Of a stretch of DNA of 64,000 nucleotides, positions 55,803 to 64,000 are shown piece after piece (position 1 is the stretch's first letter; every line of letters begins with the position of its first letter). A model generated the notes under the pieces. The model was not told where the DNA came from. It was given only the letters and a program-made list of their open reading frames with translations, and made no database searches. Location: NCBI RefSeq assembly GCF_001486585.1, contig NZ_LN909046.1:620001-684000 (forward strand). Reading direction: 5' to 3'. Both the position numbers and the translations under genes were made by a program. Source of the stretch: Paenibacillus senegalimassiliensis (lineage in GTDB: Bacteria > Bacillota > Bacilli > Paenibacillales > Paenibacillaceae).

Positions 55803-56441
55803 ATGCCGGGATGGCTGAAGAAGCTGGAACAATGGTTAGGCCGAGGAACAGAAGGCAAGAAGACGGTGAATACCTTCCGTTTGCTCTTAATTCTCGGATT
55901 AGTGGGTGTCGCCATCATGTTGTTCAACTCATTTGTCAACGTGAAGCAGGTGGATACCGAGGGAGGGGGCAGCAGGGAGCCTCCAGTGATGCAAGAGTTA
56001 TCCGGATTTTCGGGCGAGTCGGAGAATGACGATTTTGTCGGAATCGAGTCGGGTCTGGAGAACAAGACCAAGGAGATTTTGGAGAAGATTGTCGGCGTTG
56101 GTGCCGTTGATGTGCTGGTGACCATCGATTCAACCGAGGAAATCGTGGTCCAACGCAATATGAAGGATTCACAGGAGCTCACAGAAGAAAGTGATGCAGA
56201 CGGAGGCAGGCGGCATATAACCCAATACACACGAGACGGTCAAATCGTCACTTACGATGCTTCGGCGGGACAGCAGCCCATCGTCACCAAGAAGATCAAG
56301 CCAAAGGTTCGAGGAGTGCTGGTTGTGGCAAGAGGGGCCGAAAACAAGACGGTCAAGGGTCTGATTGTAGATGCGGTCGAGAAGGGTCTGAATGTCCCTG
56401 CTTACCGAATTTCCGTTGTACCACGCAAGCAGTCTCAATAA
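55803..56441 (+). CDS. spoIIIAG: Stage III sporulation protein AG
   Basis: A 212-residue protein with one membrane segment (about 22-42) and an extracytoplasmic ring-building domain (EKIVGVGAVDVLVTIDSTEE, GLIVDAVEKGLNVPAYRISVV). SpoIIIAG forms a large ring between mother cell and forespore membranes. ATG 55803 has GGAGGTG six bases upstream; the in-frame GTG at 55794 lies within that site. Confidence 0.94.
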   Translation: MPGWLKKLEQWLGRGTEGKKTVNTFRLLLILGLVGVAIMLFNSFVNVKQVDTEGGGSREPPVMQELSGFSGESENDDFVGIESGLENKTKEILEKIVGVGAVDVLVTIDSTEEIVVQRNMKDSQELTEESDADGGRRHITQYTRDGQIVTYDASAGQQPIVTKKIKPKVRGVLVVARGAENKTVKGLIVDAVEKGLNVPAYRISVVPRKQSQ

Positions 56442-56474
56442 ATTTTAACCCCATTATTTAGGAGGAATTTAAAC

Positions 56475-57260
56475 ATGAAATCCAAAAGACAAACGATTTG
56501 GTTAGTGTCTATGCTCAGCTTGATGGTGATTTTATCCGCTTATTATTTGTTTACGGAAGATGGTCCTTCCCCAGCCGCTCCGGTGGACGGACAACAGGTT
56601 AACGTGGCGGACAGCGGTGTATTGCCGAACAATGAAGATCAAACGCTGGGGGACGATGTTATTCTCTCGGAAGTCACAACGGATGGTAGTGAGAACGGCA
56701 GTGCGATTACAGATGAGAATGCAGCAACCTTGCCGGAAGGTCAGGAGGAAGGTGCAGAGGGTTCCGAGGTGACCAAGGAGGAGACCTCTTCCGCTGAGGA
56801 AACACCAGCAACCGGGACTACATCAACAGATGATGGTTCCGCGAATACGGCTGCTCCAGGCGTAACTGACGAGGATGTATTAAGCGAAGTAGAGGCTCAG
56901 GGCGTGTCGTCTATGGATACTTTGACCGCTTATCAATTTGAGCGTACTCAAGAGAACATGAAGAAGCAGGAAGAACTGATGCAAACCATCAGCGACGTAG
57001 ACAAAACAGTAAGCGAATCGGCTATGGCCCAGCAACAATTGAACGCCCTTGAAGAGAAGGAAGCCAAGATTTATGACATCGAAGAGAAGCTCAAACAGCA
57101 ATATGCTAACGCTGTGGTGACGGAGGCAGATGATAAGTTCAAGGTTGTTGTTGTCAGCGAGAAGATGGAAGCCAAGGAAGCGGTTAGCATCATGGACTTG
57201 ATTATCAAGGAGCTCGACATTGCTCAAGACAAGGTCAGCGTTCAGTACGTGACACAGTAA
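56475..57260 (+). CDS. spoIIIAH: Stage III sporulation protein AH
   Basis: A 261-residue protein with a single N-terminal membrane segment (about 8-26), a long acidic Thr/Ser/Glu linker (about 30-140) and a C-terminal ring-building domain (about 155-261, QQQLNALEEKEAKIYDIEEKL, then VVVSEKMEAKEAVSIMDLI). SpoIIIAH binds forespore SpoIIQ across the intermembrane space. It is the last gene of the operon, closed by a terminator. Confidence 0.95.
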   Translation: MKSKRQTIWLVSMLSLMVILSAYYLFTEDGPSPAAPVDGQQVNVADSGVLPNNEDQTLGDDVILSEVTTDGSENGSAITDENAATLPEGQEEGAEGSEVTKEETSSAEETPATGTTSTDDGSANTAAPGVTDEDVLSEVEAQGVSSMDTLTAYQFERTQENMKKQEELMQTISDVDKTVSESAMAQQQLNALEEKEAKIYDIEEKLKQQYANAVVTEADDKFKVVVVSEKMEAKEAVSIMDLIIKELDIAQDKVSVQYVTQ

Positions 57261-57300
57261 TGGCAACTGTTACCTTGGAAGCCTTAAGTGCATAATCGTT

Positions 57301-57338
57301 GGAAAGAGCCCAGGGCAAACTTGGGCTCTTTCCATTTT
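57301..57338 (+). terminator. Terminator after the spoIIIA operon
   Basis: GGAAAGAGCCCA / TGGGCTCTTTCC hairpin with ATTTTG following. Confidence 0.85.
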
Positions 57339-57347
57339 GATTGATTA

Positions 57348-57356
57348 TGATATAAT
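57348..57356 (+). promoter_or_regulatory. Extended -10 promoter of accB-accC
   Basis: TGA-TATAAT at 57348-57356, 76 bases before accB, directly after the spoIIIA terminator. Confidence 0.5.
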
Positions 57357-57432
57357 ACATAAAGTTATGGACTGTAAATGCTTGTCACTGGGCTAAAGCT
57401 TTCCCTATAAAGCTGAAGGAGAGAGTGAAAAC

Positions 57433-57927
57433 ATGTTTAAACTGAATGAGATTAAAGAATTGATCGAACTATTGGACAAGACATCCGTGCAAGAGCTGGA
57501 AATTGAGAATGAAGGCGCTCGTTTGTGTATTCGTAAACCTGGAATCAGTGAGGTTGTTCATGTACAATCTCCGGTCGTACCCGCAGCAGTACAACATATC
57601 TCAACCGCCTCATCGGCACCTGCTGTCCTTGAAACTGCAACCCAGCAAGCGGAGGAATCGGCGAGAGCCGCTGCACCAGCCGCTAACTTACATACGATAG
57701 TTTCACCGATGGTAGGAACCTTCTATCGTTCCTCTTCCCCGGAAGCCCAGCCTTTTGTCAACATTGGAGATAAGGTAGGCGAGAAAACTACGGTCTGCAT
57801 TATCGAAGCGATGAAGCTGATGAATGAGCTGGAAGCTGAAGTCAAGGGCGAAATTGCCGAGATCCTCGTGGAAAATGGTCAAATGGTAGAGTACGGACAA
57901 CCTCTCTTCTTGGTGAAGCCGGAGTAG
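57433..57927 (+). CDS. accB: Biotin carboxyl carrier protein of acetyl-CoA carboxylase
   Basis: A 164-residue carrier with an N-terminal helical region ([20 protein letters not shown]), an Ala/Pro-rich hinge (about 45-85) and a C-terminal biotinyl domain where K128 in EAMKLMNE is the biotin attachment site. The thumb-bearing [13 protein letters not shown] segment is typical of acetyl-CoA carboxylase carriers. Operates with accC in fatty acid synthesis. Confidence 0.97.
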   Translation: MFKLNEIKELIELLDKTSVQELEIENEGARLCIRKPGISEVVHVQSPVVPAAVQHISTASSAPAVLETATQQAEESARAAAPAANLHTIVSPMVGTFYRSSSPEAQPFVNIGDKVGEKTTVCIIEAMKLMNELEAEVKGEIAEILVENGQMVEYGQPLFLVKPE

Positions 57928-58000
57928 CTAGATCGTACCGCACCCGCACCTACCTAAGAGTGAGGGTCGTCAGCTTTCCAAAGGAGGAAATGAGACACTT

Positions 58001-59344
58001 ATGAAATTTCATAAAATATTAATCGCAAACCGCGGCGAAATTGCGGTTCGGATTATTCGCGCCTGCCGCGAACTGGGCATTTCCACGGTGGCGGTATATT
58101 CCGAGGCAGATAAGGATTCGCTGCATGTGCGGCTGGCTGATGAAGCCTATTGCATCGGGCCTACCTTGTCCAAGGACAGTTACCTGAATTTGACCAATCT
58201 GATGAGCGTTGCTACTTTGACGGAATGTGATGCCATCCATCCAGGTTATGGATTTTTGGCCGAGAATGCCGATTTCGCCGAAATCTGCGGCTCGTGCAAC
58301 ATTACGTTTATCGGTCCATCTCCCGAGGCTATTACCCGTATGGGGGATAAGGCCGTAGCGAAGCAGACGATGAAGGATGCCAAGGTACCGGTTATTCCTG
58401 GTACGGACGGACTCGTTGAGGACATTGATGAAGCAATCATGATCGCCCGGGATATTGGTTATCCTGTCATTATCAAGGCTACTGCCGGTGGCGGAGGCAA
58501 AGGAATCCGTATCGCGGAGGACGAGAGTTCGCTCATCAAGCAGATTACGACCGCACAACAGGAAGCTCAGAAGGCATTCGGTAATGCCGGTGTGTATCTA
58601 GAGAAATATCTGACCGGTATGAAGCATGTAGAAATTCAAATTATCGCCGACAAGCACGGTAATGCGGCTTATCTGGGCGAGCGGGATTGCTCGATTCAGC
58701 GTCGCCGCCAGAAGCTGATTGAAGAGGCGCCTTGCCCAATTCTTACGGAGGAGAAGCGTCGTGAGATGGGGGAGGCCGCTGTGCGCGCAGCACTTGCCGT
58801 GAATTATTCGGGGGCGGGAACGCTGGAATTCCTGCTTAGCCCTGACGGTCATTTCTACTTCATGGAGATGAATACCCGAATCCAGGTTGAGCATCCGGTT
58901 ACAGAAATGGTTACGGGTATCGATCTGATTCAGGAGATGATCTCCGTAGCTGAGGGCAACCCTCTTTCGTTCAGTCAGGATGATGTTGAACTGAACGGTT
59001 GGTCTATTGAGTGCCGCATTAACGCTGAGGATTCTTCACGTAACTTCATGCCTTCCCCTGGGAAGATCGGATTTTACTTGCCGCCGGGAGGTCCTGGTGT
59101 GCGTGTAGACAGCGGCGCGTATCCTGGTTATACGATTTCTCCGCATTATGATTCCATGATCGCAAAGCTGATCGTCTGGGGAGCAACGCGGGAAGAAGCT
59201 ATTGCCAAGATGAAGCGGGCCTTATCTGAATTTGCTATTGAAGGCATTCATACGACCATTCCTTTTCATCAGAGATTGCTGGAGCACCCTGCCTTCCTTA
59301 AGGGTGATTTTGATATTAAATTTTTGGAAGAAAACGAGATTTAA
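58001..59344 (+). CDS. accC: Biotin carboxylase of acetyl-CoA carboxylase
   Basis: A 447-residue ATP-grasp enzyme that carboxylates the biotin on AccB. Visible features: N-terminal [20 protein letters not shown], the glycine-rich ATP loop [31 protein letters not shown], and the catalytic [17 protein letters not shown] 58001 follows AAAGGAGG. Located 73 bases after accB as in most Gram-positive genomes. Confidence 0.97.
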   Translation: MKFHKILIANRGEIAVRIIRACRELGISTVAVYSEADKDSLHVRLADEAYCIGPTLSKDSYLNLTNLMSVATLTECDAIHPGYGFLAENADFAEICGSCNITFIGPSPEAITRMGDKAVAKQTMKDAKVPVIPGTDGLVEDIDEAIMIARDIGYPVIIKATAGGGGKGIRIAEDESSLIKQITTAQQEAQKAFGNAGVYLEKYLTGMKHVEIQIIADKHGNAAYLGERDCSIQRRRQKLIEEAPCPILTEEKRREMGEAAVRAALAVNYSGAGTLEFLLSPDGHFYFMEMNTRIQVEHPVTEMVTGIDLIQEMISVAEGNPLSFSQDDVELNGWSIECRINAEDSSRNFMPSPGKIGFYLPPGGPGVRVDSGAYPGYTISPHYDSMIAKLIVWGATREEAIAKMKRALSEFAIEGIHTTIPFHQRLLEHPAFLKGDFDIKFLEENEI

Positions 59345-59456
59345 GAAGCTGCTTACTCGTTTGTCATAATGAACCCAAAATGATATAGTATGTATAATAA
59401 GTGCGCGGCTCTAACGCTATTGCGGCGTCATACTTATTGAGAGGTGGATGAATAGA

Positions 59457-59864
59457 ATGAGCACATTGCCTACGGAATTCGAACGTACAGATATCGGTGA
59501 GATTCAGATTGCACCAGAGGTTATCGAAGTCATCGCTGGCCTGGCTACTGTTGAAGTCCAGGGTGTCGCTGGAATGAGCGGAGGTTTTGCCGGAGGCATC
59601 GCTGAACTGCTCGGCAGAAAGAACCTGTCCAAGGGTGTTAAGGTGGAAGTTGGACAACGCGAAGCGGCCGTTGACGTATCGGTAATTGTGGAGTATGGCA
59701 ATCGTCTGCCTGAAGTAGCTTCAGAAATTCAACGCAATGTCAAACGCTCGATCGAGACGATGACGGGACTGAACGTAGTGGAAGTGAACGTACATATTCA
59801 CGACGTCATCTTCAAAACAACGGAGCGCGTTGAAGAATTGGAGCCGGCTCACCGGGTGAAATAA
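59457..59864 (+). CDS. yqhY: Asp23/Gls24 family envelope stress protein YqhY
   Basis: A 135-residue Asp23/Gls24 protein (IQIAPEVIEVIAGLATVEVQGVAGM as the start block, then EVGQREAAVDVSVIVEYG and VNVHIHDVIF). In B. subtilis yqhY lies beside accBC and its loss disturbs fatty acid synthesis control. Here the AmaP membrane anchor gene follows, and AmaP tethers Asp23 in Staphylococcus. ATG 59457 is preferred over ATG 59448, which abuts GAGGTGG. Confidence 0.92.
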   Translation: MSTLPTEFERTDIGEIQIAPEVIEVIAGLATVEVQGVAGMSGGFAGGIAELLGRKNLSKGVKVEVGQREAAVDVSVIVEYGNRLPEVASEIQRNVKRSIETMTGLNVVEVNVHIHDVIFKTTERVEELEPAHRVK

Positions 59865-59875
59865 TGTTGGATCAT

Positions 59876-59908
59876 GAACCCCCGACCGTTCTGGGTCAGG
59901 GGTTTACT
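59876..59908 (+). terminator. Hairpin terminator candidate after yqhY
   Basis: AACCCC-GACC / GGTC-GGGGTT stem followed by TACTGTAATTTTC, a weak T tract. Confidence 0.55.
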
Positions 59909-59954
59909 GTAATTTTCAGCGTGGACACGCTGCACCAAGGAGGCTGTACTTGTC

Positions 59955-60494
59955 GTGGCCAAAATTTTAGATCGATTGTTGCTGTTTATCTATAGCTTGA
60001 GTATTGCCATATTGGCTCTGTTTGCGATTCTTCTGCTGACAAAGGTCTTGCCTTTGGGTGAGAATGTCCTGAAGCACCAAGCTTATTACATTAGTGCCTG
60101 GACGGTTGTCATCATTTTGCTGCTGCTTAGCATCCGTTTTTTCTACATATCGGTGCGCAGAGATCGGGCGTCGATGTCTTCAATCGATCAGCGGACGGAA
60201 TATGGCGATATTCAAATTTCGGTAGAGACGATTGAAAATCTGTCGTACAAGGCGGCATCCCGTGTTCGTGGCATCAAGGAAGTCAAGACGCGTATTCGAA
60301 TTACAGAAGCGGGTCTGGAAATTGTAGTTCGTGCCATGGTAGATGGAGAAAGCTCCATTCCGTCGCTGACGGAAGAAGTCCAGAAGCAGGTTCATGACCA
60401 TGTGGAGGAGATAACGGGAATTCCTGTAACGTATGTCTCGGTATACATCGCCAATCTGGTTCATTCACCGGTGATCAAAAGCCGGGTTGAATAG
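59955..60494 (+). CDS. amaP: Alkaline shock response membrane anchor protein AmaP
   Basis: A 179-residue protein with two N-terminal hydrophobic segments (about 5-27 and 47-65) and a C-terminal Asp23-like domain (SVETIENLSYKAASRVRGIKE, VQKQVHDHVEEITGIPV). AmaP anchors Asp23 to the membrane and is induced by cell-envelope stress in other Firmicutes. GTG 59955 is the start. It is followed at once by the DUF2273 gene, making the known amaP-DUF2273 pair. Confidence 0.9.
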   Translation: MAKILDRLLLFIYSLSIAILALFAILLLTKVLPLGENVLKHQAYYISAWTVVIILLLLSIRFFYISVRRDRASMSSIDQRTEYGDIQISVETIENLSYKAASRVRGIKEVKTRIRITEAGLEIVVRAMVDGESSIPSLTEEVQKQVHDHVEEITGIPVTYVSVYIANLVHSPVIKSRVE

Positions 60495-60508
60495 AGGTGA
60501 GCAGCAAG

Positions 60509-60742
60509 GTGTTCTGGAAGCAATTGTGGGAGAATTATAAAGGACGCTTGCTTGGAATAGCAGCGGCCCTGTTCTTATGTCCGATCTATCTGTTTTTTGG
60601 ATTTTGGAATATGCTGTTCTGTGCCTTACTGTTGTTTATCGGATACACGGTAGGCAAACAGAAGGACTTGGAGGGAGGCCCATTTCTGCCCTGGGGCCGG
60701 ATTTGGGAATGGTTGTCTTCACGCTGGCGCCCTTTTAAATGA
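60509..60742 (+). CDS. DUF2273 small membrane protein
   Basis: A protein of about 77 residues with two closely spaced hydrophobic segments (GRLLGIAAALFLCPIYLFF and MLFCALLLFIGYTVG) and a KQKDLE tail, the standard shape of DUF2273 proteins that accompany amaP and asp23. Function unknown. GTG 60509 has GAGGTGA eight bases upstream; an in-frame GTG at 60497 coincides with that site. Confidence 0.85.
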   Translation: MFWKQLWENYKGRLLGIAAALFLCPIYLFFGFWNMLFCALLLFIGYTVGKQKDLEGGPFLPWGRIWEWLSSRWRPFK

Positions 60743-60912
60743 TCCCTGTAATATGCTTTCTCCAGAAAAGAGCTGAGGAACGATTCTTGCCCATTTTGTG
60801 GAGTAAGCCTGTTACGGGTCTTTTTTTGTTCAGGTGGCAGATAGAAGCGTCATTTTGTGGATACTGATAACTATGGGATACACAGCTTAAGATTAATTTT
60901 AGGAGGAAAACC

Positions 60913-61362
60913 ATGAAACGGCGATTAGCCAGAGAGATTGCGGTACAGAGCATGTACCAGATGGAAATGAATGAGGTGGATGCGGAAGAAGCGGTGATGA
61001 TGCTGCTGACGGAAGCGGCGGGGGAAAATGAAAGTGAAGTGGAATTGTCCGATATCGACGCGACCAAAGCGTTCGTACTGGAACTGATCGGGGGAACCTG
61101 GGGCCATAAAGAGGCCATTGACGAATTGTTGGTTGACTATCTGAAGGGCTGGCAGCTTAGCCGGTTGTCCAAAGTGGATCGGCAGGTGCTTCGGCTTGCA
61201 ACGTACGAAATGGTATTTCGTGACGACGTTCCAGGCAAAGTGGCTGTCAATGAAGCTATTGAATTGGCCAAGCACTTCGGAACCGGAGATTCCGGTAAAT
61301 TCGTGAATGGCGTACTTGGCAAGATGATTCAGGATGTCGAGCAATTGAAGAGCAAACGATAA
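60913..61362 (+). CDS. nusB: Transcription antitermination factor NusB
   Basis: A 149-residue all-helical NusB, which binds boxA RNA with NusE to prevent premature termination in rRNA operons. Signatures: KRRLAREIAVQSMYQMEMNE, LSRLSKVDRQVLRLATYEM and NEAIELAKHFGTGDSGKFVNGVLG. ATG 60913 follows AGGAGG. It begins the nusB-folD-xseA-xseB-ispA series. Confidence 0.97.
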   Translation: MKRRLAREIAVQSMYQMEMNEVDAEEAVMMLLTEAAGENESEVELSDIDATKAFVLELIGGTWGHKEAIDELLVDYLKGWQLSRLSKVDRQVLRLATYEMVFRDDVPGKVAVNEAIELAKHFGTGDSGKFVNGVLGKMIQDVEQLKSKR

Positions 61363-61391
61363 TTCACAGAGTAAAGTAGAGGAGAGATGAC

Positions 61392-62249
61392 ATGTCAGCA
61401 CCTATCATTAACGGAAAACAAATTTCAGAGGATATTCGGGGAAGTTTGCGCGAGGAAGTGCAGCAACTGGTGAAGCAAGGCTTCACGCCAGGGCTGGCAG
61501 TCGTGCTGGTTGGTGAAGATCCGGCATCTCAAGTCTATGTACGTAATAAAGAGAAGGCCTGTCATGATTTGGGTTACTATTCTGAAGTTCACCGTTTGCC
61601 AGCCGAGACCTCGCAAGAAGATTTGCTAGCGCTGGTGGATAAGCTGAACCATCAAGCCAATATCCACGGCATTCTGGTCCAGTTGCCTTTGCCTGGGCAT
61701 ATTGAGGAGAAGTCGGTCATTGATGCTATCTCGGTAGAGAAGGACGTTGACGGCTTCCATCCAGTGAATGTGGGTAATCTGGTCATTGGTGACGATAGTC
61801 TGTTACCTTGCACTCCTGCTGGCGTTATTGAGCTAATCAAGCGCACGGGTACCCCGATCTCGGGCAAGCATGCAGTGGTTATCGGGCGGAGCAATATCGT
61901 CGGCAAGCCGGTATCCCTGCTGCTGCAACGGGAAAACGCTACGGTTACGATGTGTCATTCTCGCACTGCCAATATGAAGGAATTGACCCAGCAAGCAGAT
62001 ATCCTGGTGGTTGCTATTGGACGAGCCAATTTTGTGGATGCCTCCTATGTGAAGCCTGGGGCCGTTGTTATCGACGTTGGTATGAACCGTCTGGATAATG
62101 GCAAGCTGGCGGGAGATGTGGATTACGAAAGCGTTCGTGAAATCTCCGGCCCCATTACACCTGTTCCTGGCGGTGTGGGTCCGATGACGATTACGATGTT
62201 GATGCAAAATACACTGATTGCGGCCAAGAGACTGCAAGGTCTGGCTTAA
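61392..62249 (+). CDS. folD: Bifunctional methylene-tetrahydrofolate dehydrogenase/cyclohydrolase FolD
   Basis: A 285-residue FolD that interconverts methylene-, methenyl- and formyl-tetrahydrofolate, feeding purine synthesis and formyl-methionyl-tRNA. Conserved features: [18 protein letters not shown] with the catalytic lysine, ILVQLPLP, the NADP-binding [14 protein letters not shown] and the [12 protein letters not shown] end. Start ATG 61392 after GAGGAGAG, 30 bases after nusB. Confidence 0.97.
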   Translation: MSAPIINGKQISEDIRGSLREEVQQLVKQGFTPGLAVVLVGEDPASQVYVRNKEKACHDLGYYSEVHRLPAETSQEDLLALVDKLNHQANIHGILVQLPLPGHIEEKSVIDAISVEKDVDGFHPVNVGNLVIGDDSLLPCTPAGVIELIKRTGTPISGKHAVVIGRSNIVGKPVSLLLQRENATVTMCHSRTANMKELTQQADILVVAIGRANFVDASYVKPGAVVIDVGMNRLDNGKLAGDVDYESVREISGPITPVPGGVGPMTITMLMQNTLIAAKRLQGLA

Positions 62250-62294
62250 CAGGCTACAGTATGGGCGTTACTAGCCTGGAAAGGGGAGGTTCTG

Positions 62295-63485
62295 GTGCAG
62301 CCGCAGCGAATTTTATCGGTTAAGGAATTAAACCGCTATATGCGGATGAAGCTGGAATCCGACGCGACGCTGGCAGATGTCTGGATTCGCGGAGAAATCT
62401 CCAACTTCACGCATCACTCCAGCGGGCACATGTACTTTACGCTCAAGGATACGGACAGTCGCATCAAATGCATCATGTTTGCTTCGCATAACCAGCGGCT
62501 CCCATTTAAGCCGAAGGAAGGCGCGCGGGTCATCGCGCGCGGGAACGTCTCCGTCTACGAGCGGGATGGACAATATCAGTTCTATGCAACGCATATGCAG
62601 CCGGACGGCATCGGCAGCCTGTATCTGGCCTTTGAGCAATTGAAGCAGAAGCTGGAGGGAGAAGGCCTGTTTGCTCCGCAGCGGAAGCGGCCTCTGCCGC
62701 GCTATCCGCGCACGATCGGTGTAGTGACCTCACCGACGGGTGCGGCGGTGAGGGATATCTTGACCACGCTGGCGCGGCGTTACCCGCAGGCGGCGGTAGT
62801 TCTCTACCCCGTGCTGGTTCAGGGCAAAGGGGCAGCGCCCTCGATCGTGAAGGCGCTTCGCACCCTGAACGACATGGGCGAGGCCGACGTATTGATCGTC
62901 GGCCGGGGCGGCGGCTCGCTCGAGGAGCTGTGGGCGTTCAATGAGGAGCAGGTCGCTCGTGCGATCTACGAATCGGCGATTCCGGTCATTTCGGCCGTTG
63001 GCCATGAGACCGATTTTACGATCGCCGATTTTGTCGCCGACCTGCGGGCGGCAACGCCCACAGCGGCCGCCGAGCTGGCCGTGCCGCATCGGCTGCGGCT
63101 GCAACTGGCGGATGCGGCGCATGGCCGCCTGCGTCAGCGCCTCCTGCGATATCATCCGCAGGAGACGCTGCAATTCGCGCTAAAACGTCAGCAGGGCGCT
63201 GACCGTTTGCTGCGGCAATCGATGCTCAGCATGCTGCGAGATAGCTCACGTCAGCTAACGGCACATATTCGTCAACTGGATGCGTTAAGTCCCCTCAAGG
63301 TGATGGGGCGGGGGTATAGCCTTGTCTATGACGAAACAGGCACGAAGCTGGTTAAATCACTGGCCCAAGTTGAGCTTGGGGACAAGATACGAGTGGCTAT
63401 GACGGATGGAGAGTTAGATTGCCAAGTATGGGGCATGAGGGCGGAAGGAGCTGGTAAAGATGAAGAAGCAGGCAGAAAAGGCTGA
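62295..63485 (+). CDS. xseA: Exodeoxyribonuclease VII large subunit, shorter than usual
   Basis: The large subunit of exonuclease VII, which degrades single-stranded DNA. It has the OB-fold region (VWIRGEISNFT, HMYFTLKD, about 1-105) and catalytic domain (TSPTGAAVRDI, GRGGGSLEELWAFNEE, SAVGHETD). At 396 residues it is about 50 shorter than typical XseA (near 450). The gap is in the helical C-terminal part that makes the long coiled coil binding XseB, between LRQRLLRYHPQET and the HIRQLDALSPLKVMGRGYS end. The frame is open throughout, so it is a shortened form, not a frameshift. GTG 62295 start; ends 26 bases inside xseB. Confidence 0.93.
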   Translation: MQPQRILSVKELNRYMRMKLESDATLADVWIRGEISNFTHHSSGHMYFTLKDTDSRIKCIMFASHNQRLPFKPKEGARVIARGNVSVYERDGQYQFYATHMQPDGIGSLYLAFEQLKQKLEGEGLFAPQRKRPLPRYPRTIGVVTSPTGAAVRDILTTLARRYPQAAVVLYPVLVQGKGAAPSIVKALRTLNDMGEADVLIVGRGGGSLEELWAFNEEQVARAIYESAIPVISAVGHETDFTIADFVADLRAATPTAAAELAVPHRLRLQLADAAHGRLRQRLLRYHPQETLQFALKRQQGADRLLRQSMLSMLRDSSRQLTAHIRQLDALSPLKVMGRGYSLVYDETGTKLVKSLAQVELGDKIRVAMTDGELDCQVWGMRAEGAGKDEEAGRKG

Positions 63486-63741
63486 CATTACGGCAGAACA
63501 GCCGGAGGTTAATTTCGAAGAGGCCATGCAGCAGTTGGAGAATATCGTCTCTGAGTTGGAGCGAGGCGATGTGCCGCTGGAGAAGGCAATTGACTTGTTC
63601 CAGCAGGGGATGCAGCTTTCGCAACTATGTGGACAGAAGCTGGCCGAGGTAGAGCGTAAAATCGAGATGATAGTCGAAGAGGACGGCGAAATTGCTAAGC
63701 AGCCGTTTCAGCCGCCCTTGGGCGAGCCAAGTGACTTCTGA
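63460..63741 (+). CDS. xseB: Exodeoxyribonuclease VII small subunit
   Basis: A 93-residue XseB with the family pattern NFEEAMQQLENIVSELERGD followed by LEKAIDLFQQGMQLSQLCGQKL, two helices that wrap the large subunit. It overlaps xseA by 26 bases, and the following prenyl synthase gene overlaps its end by 11 bases, so all three are translationally linked. The end is acidic and slightly long. Confidence 0.96.
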   Translation: MKKQAEKADITAEQPEVNFEEAMQQLENIVSELERGDVPLEKAIDLFQQGMQLSQLCGQKLAEVERKIEMIVEEDGEIAKQPFQPPLGEPSDF

Positions 63742-64000
63742 ACAGAGAGCGGGGATCTTTTTGCAGCAGCACAAGCAGACAGCATTAGATGAATATATGA
63801 ATGAGGTTGGCCGCGCCGTGATATCCGGGCTAACCTCAAGCATTCCCGCAGCATGGGAAGTTCCGGAGAACCTGCGGAAAGCGATGGAATACTCATTAAT
63901 GGCAGGCGGAAAAAGATTGCGTCCACTGCTCGTCGTGGCTGCGGCGGAAGCGTTGGGCGGCAGCCGGGAAGCTGCCTTGCCCGTCGCCTGCGCCGTGGAA
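63731..64000 (+). CDS. ispA: Polyprenyl (farnesyl) diphosphate synthase, N-terminal part
   Basis: A frame opening at GTG 63731, in a frame shifted from xseB and overlapping its end, runs to the window edge (90 residues seen). It contains the polyprenyl synthase signature MEYSLMAGGKRLRPLLVVAAAEALGG split around the GGKRLRP motif. The position after xseB matches ispA (yqiD) of B. subtilis, so farnesyl diphosphate synthesis is the likely role; the aspartate-rich motifs lie outside the window. Confidence 0.9.
   Translation, partial: MTSEQRAGIFLQQHKQTALDEYMNEVGRAVISGLTSSIPAAWEVPENLRKAMEYSLMAGGKRLRPLLVVAAAEALGGSREAALPVACAVE

Noticed and set aside
60795-60830. Terminator between the DUF2273 gene and nusB
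   Set aside because: A run of seven Ts follows a short AGCCTG/CGGGTCT pairing, but the stem has mismatches and only a three-base loop; too weak to call.

Overview
The window reads as a low-GC Gram-positive, endospore-forming chromosome, most likely Paenibacillus or a close relative. Evidence: a complete spoIIIA sporulation operon, a SpoVIF-like protein, Bacillus-type Fnr with C-terminal iron-sulfur cysteines, T-box leaders, MntR and Zur regulators, and the yqhO-yqhY/efp/accBC/nusB/folD/xseAB/ispA gene order known from Bacillus subtilis. No phage, CRISPR array, tRNA or rRNA was seen. The only mobile-looking DNA is one short element with terminal inverted repeats (46569-46771).

Layout. 1-4490: end of the fatty acid kinase gene fakA, a DegV/FakB-type fatty acid binding protein, recG and a spore gene. 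4595-10356: single genes (methionine aminopeptidase, a Crp/Fnr-type regulator, a YitT-family membrane protein with an elaborate RNA leader, msrAB, a TerC protein behind a manganese riboswitch, an HxlR regulator with a small flavoprotein). 10527-21586: an anaerobic block with nirB, nirD, a formate/nitrite channel, fnr, adhE, pflB and pflA, whose control regions carry many TGTGA-N6-TCACA-like boxes. 21796-30082: sugar ABC importer, two-component system and a GH3 glycosidase, read here as one carbohydrate sensing and uptake unit. 30350-43990: a secreted protein, zur, yidD, T-box-metS, a Zur-controlled zinc importer (znuACB), ccdA, mntR, a secreted GHL10-type protein and T-box-proS. 44051-64000: the yqh locus, running through efp, an aspartokinase, spoIIIAA-AH, accBC, yqhY-amaP-DUF2273, nusB, folD, xseA, xseB and the start of ispA, cut by the window edge.

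How the genes work together. Under oxygen limitation Fnr would activate nitrite reduction (NirBD with the transporter) and mixed-acid/ethanol fermentation (PflB activated by PflA, AdhE). Boxes at adhE also fit Rex, so NADH level may be a second input. Zur, MntR and the manganese riboswitch form a metal homeostasis layer.

The most novel-looking item is the leader of the YitT-family gene (6121-6375). It has a possible 21-codon leader peptide followed by four RNA segments that can pair 1:2 and 3:4 or alternatively 2:3; in the 3:4 state the Shine-Dalgarno sequence is paired. This is the architecture of a translational attenuator. The pflB leader also contains mutually exclusive helices. All functional assignments come from reading motifs and gene order; no database search was run.
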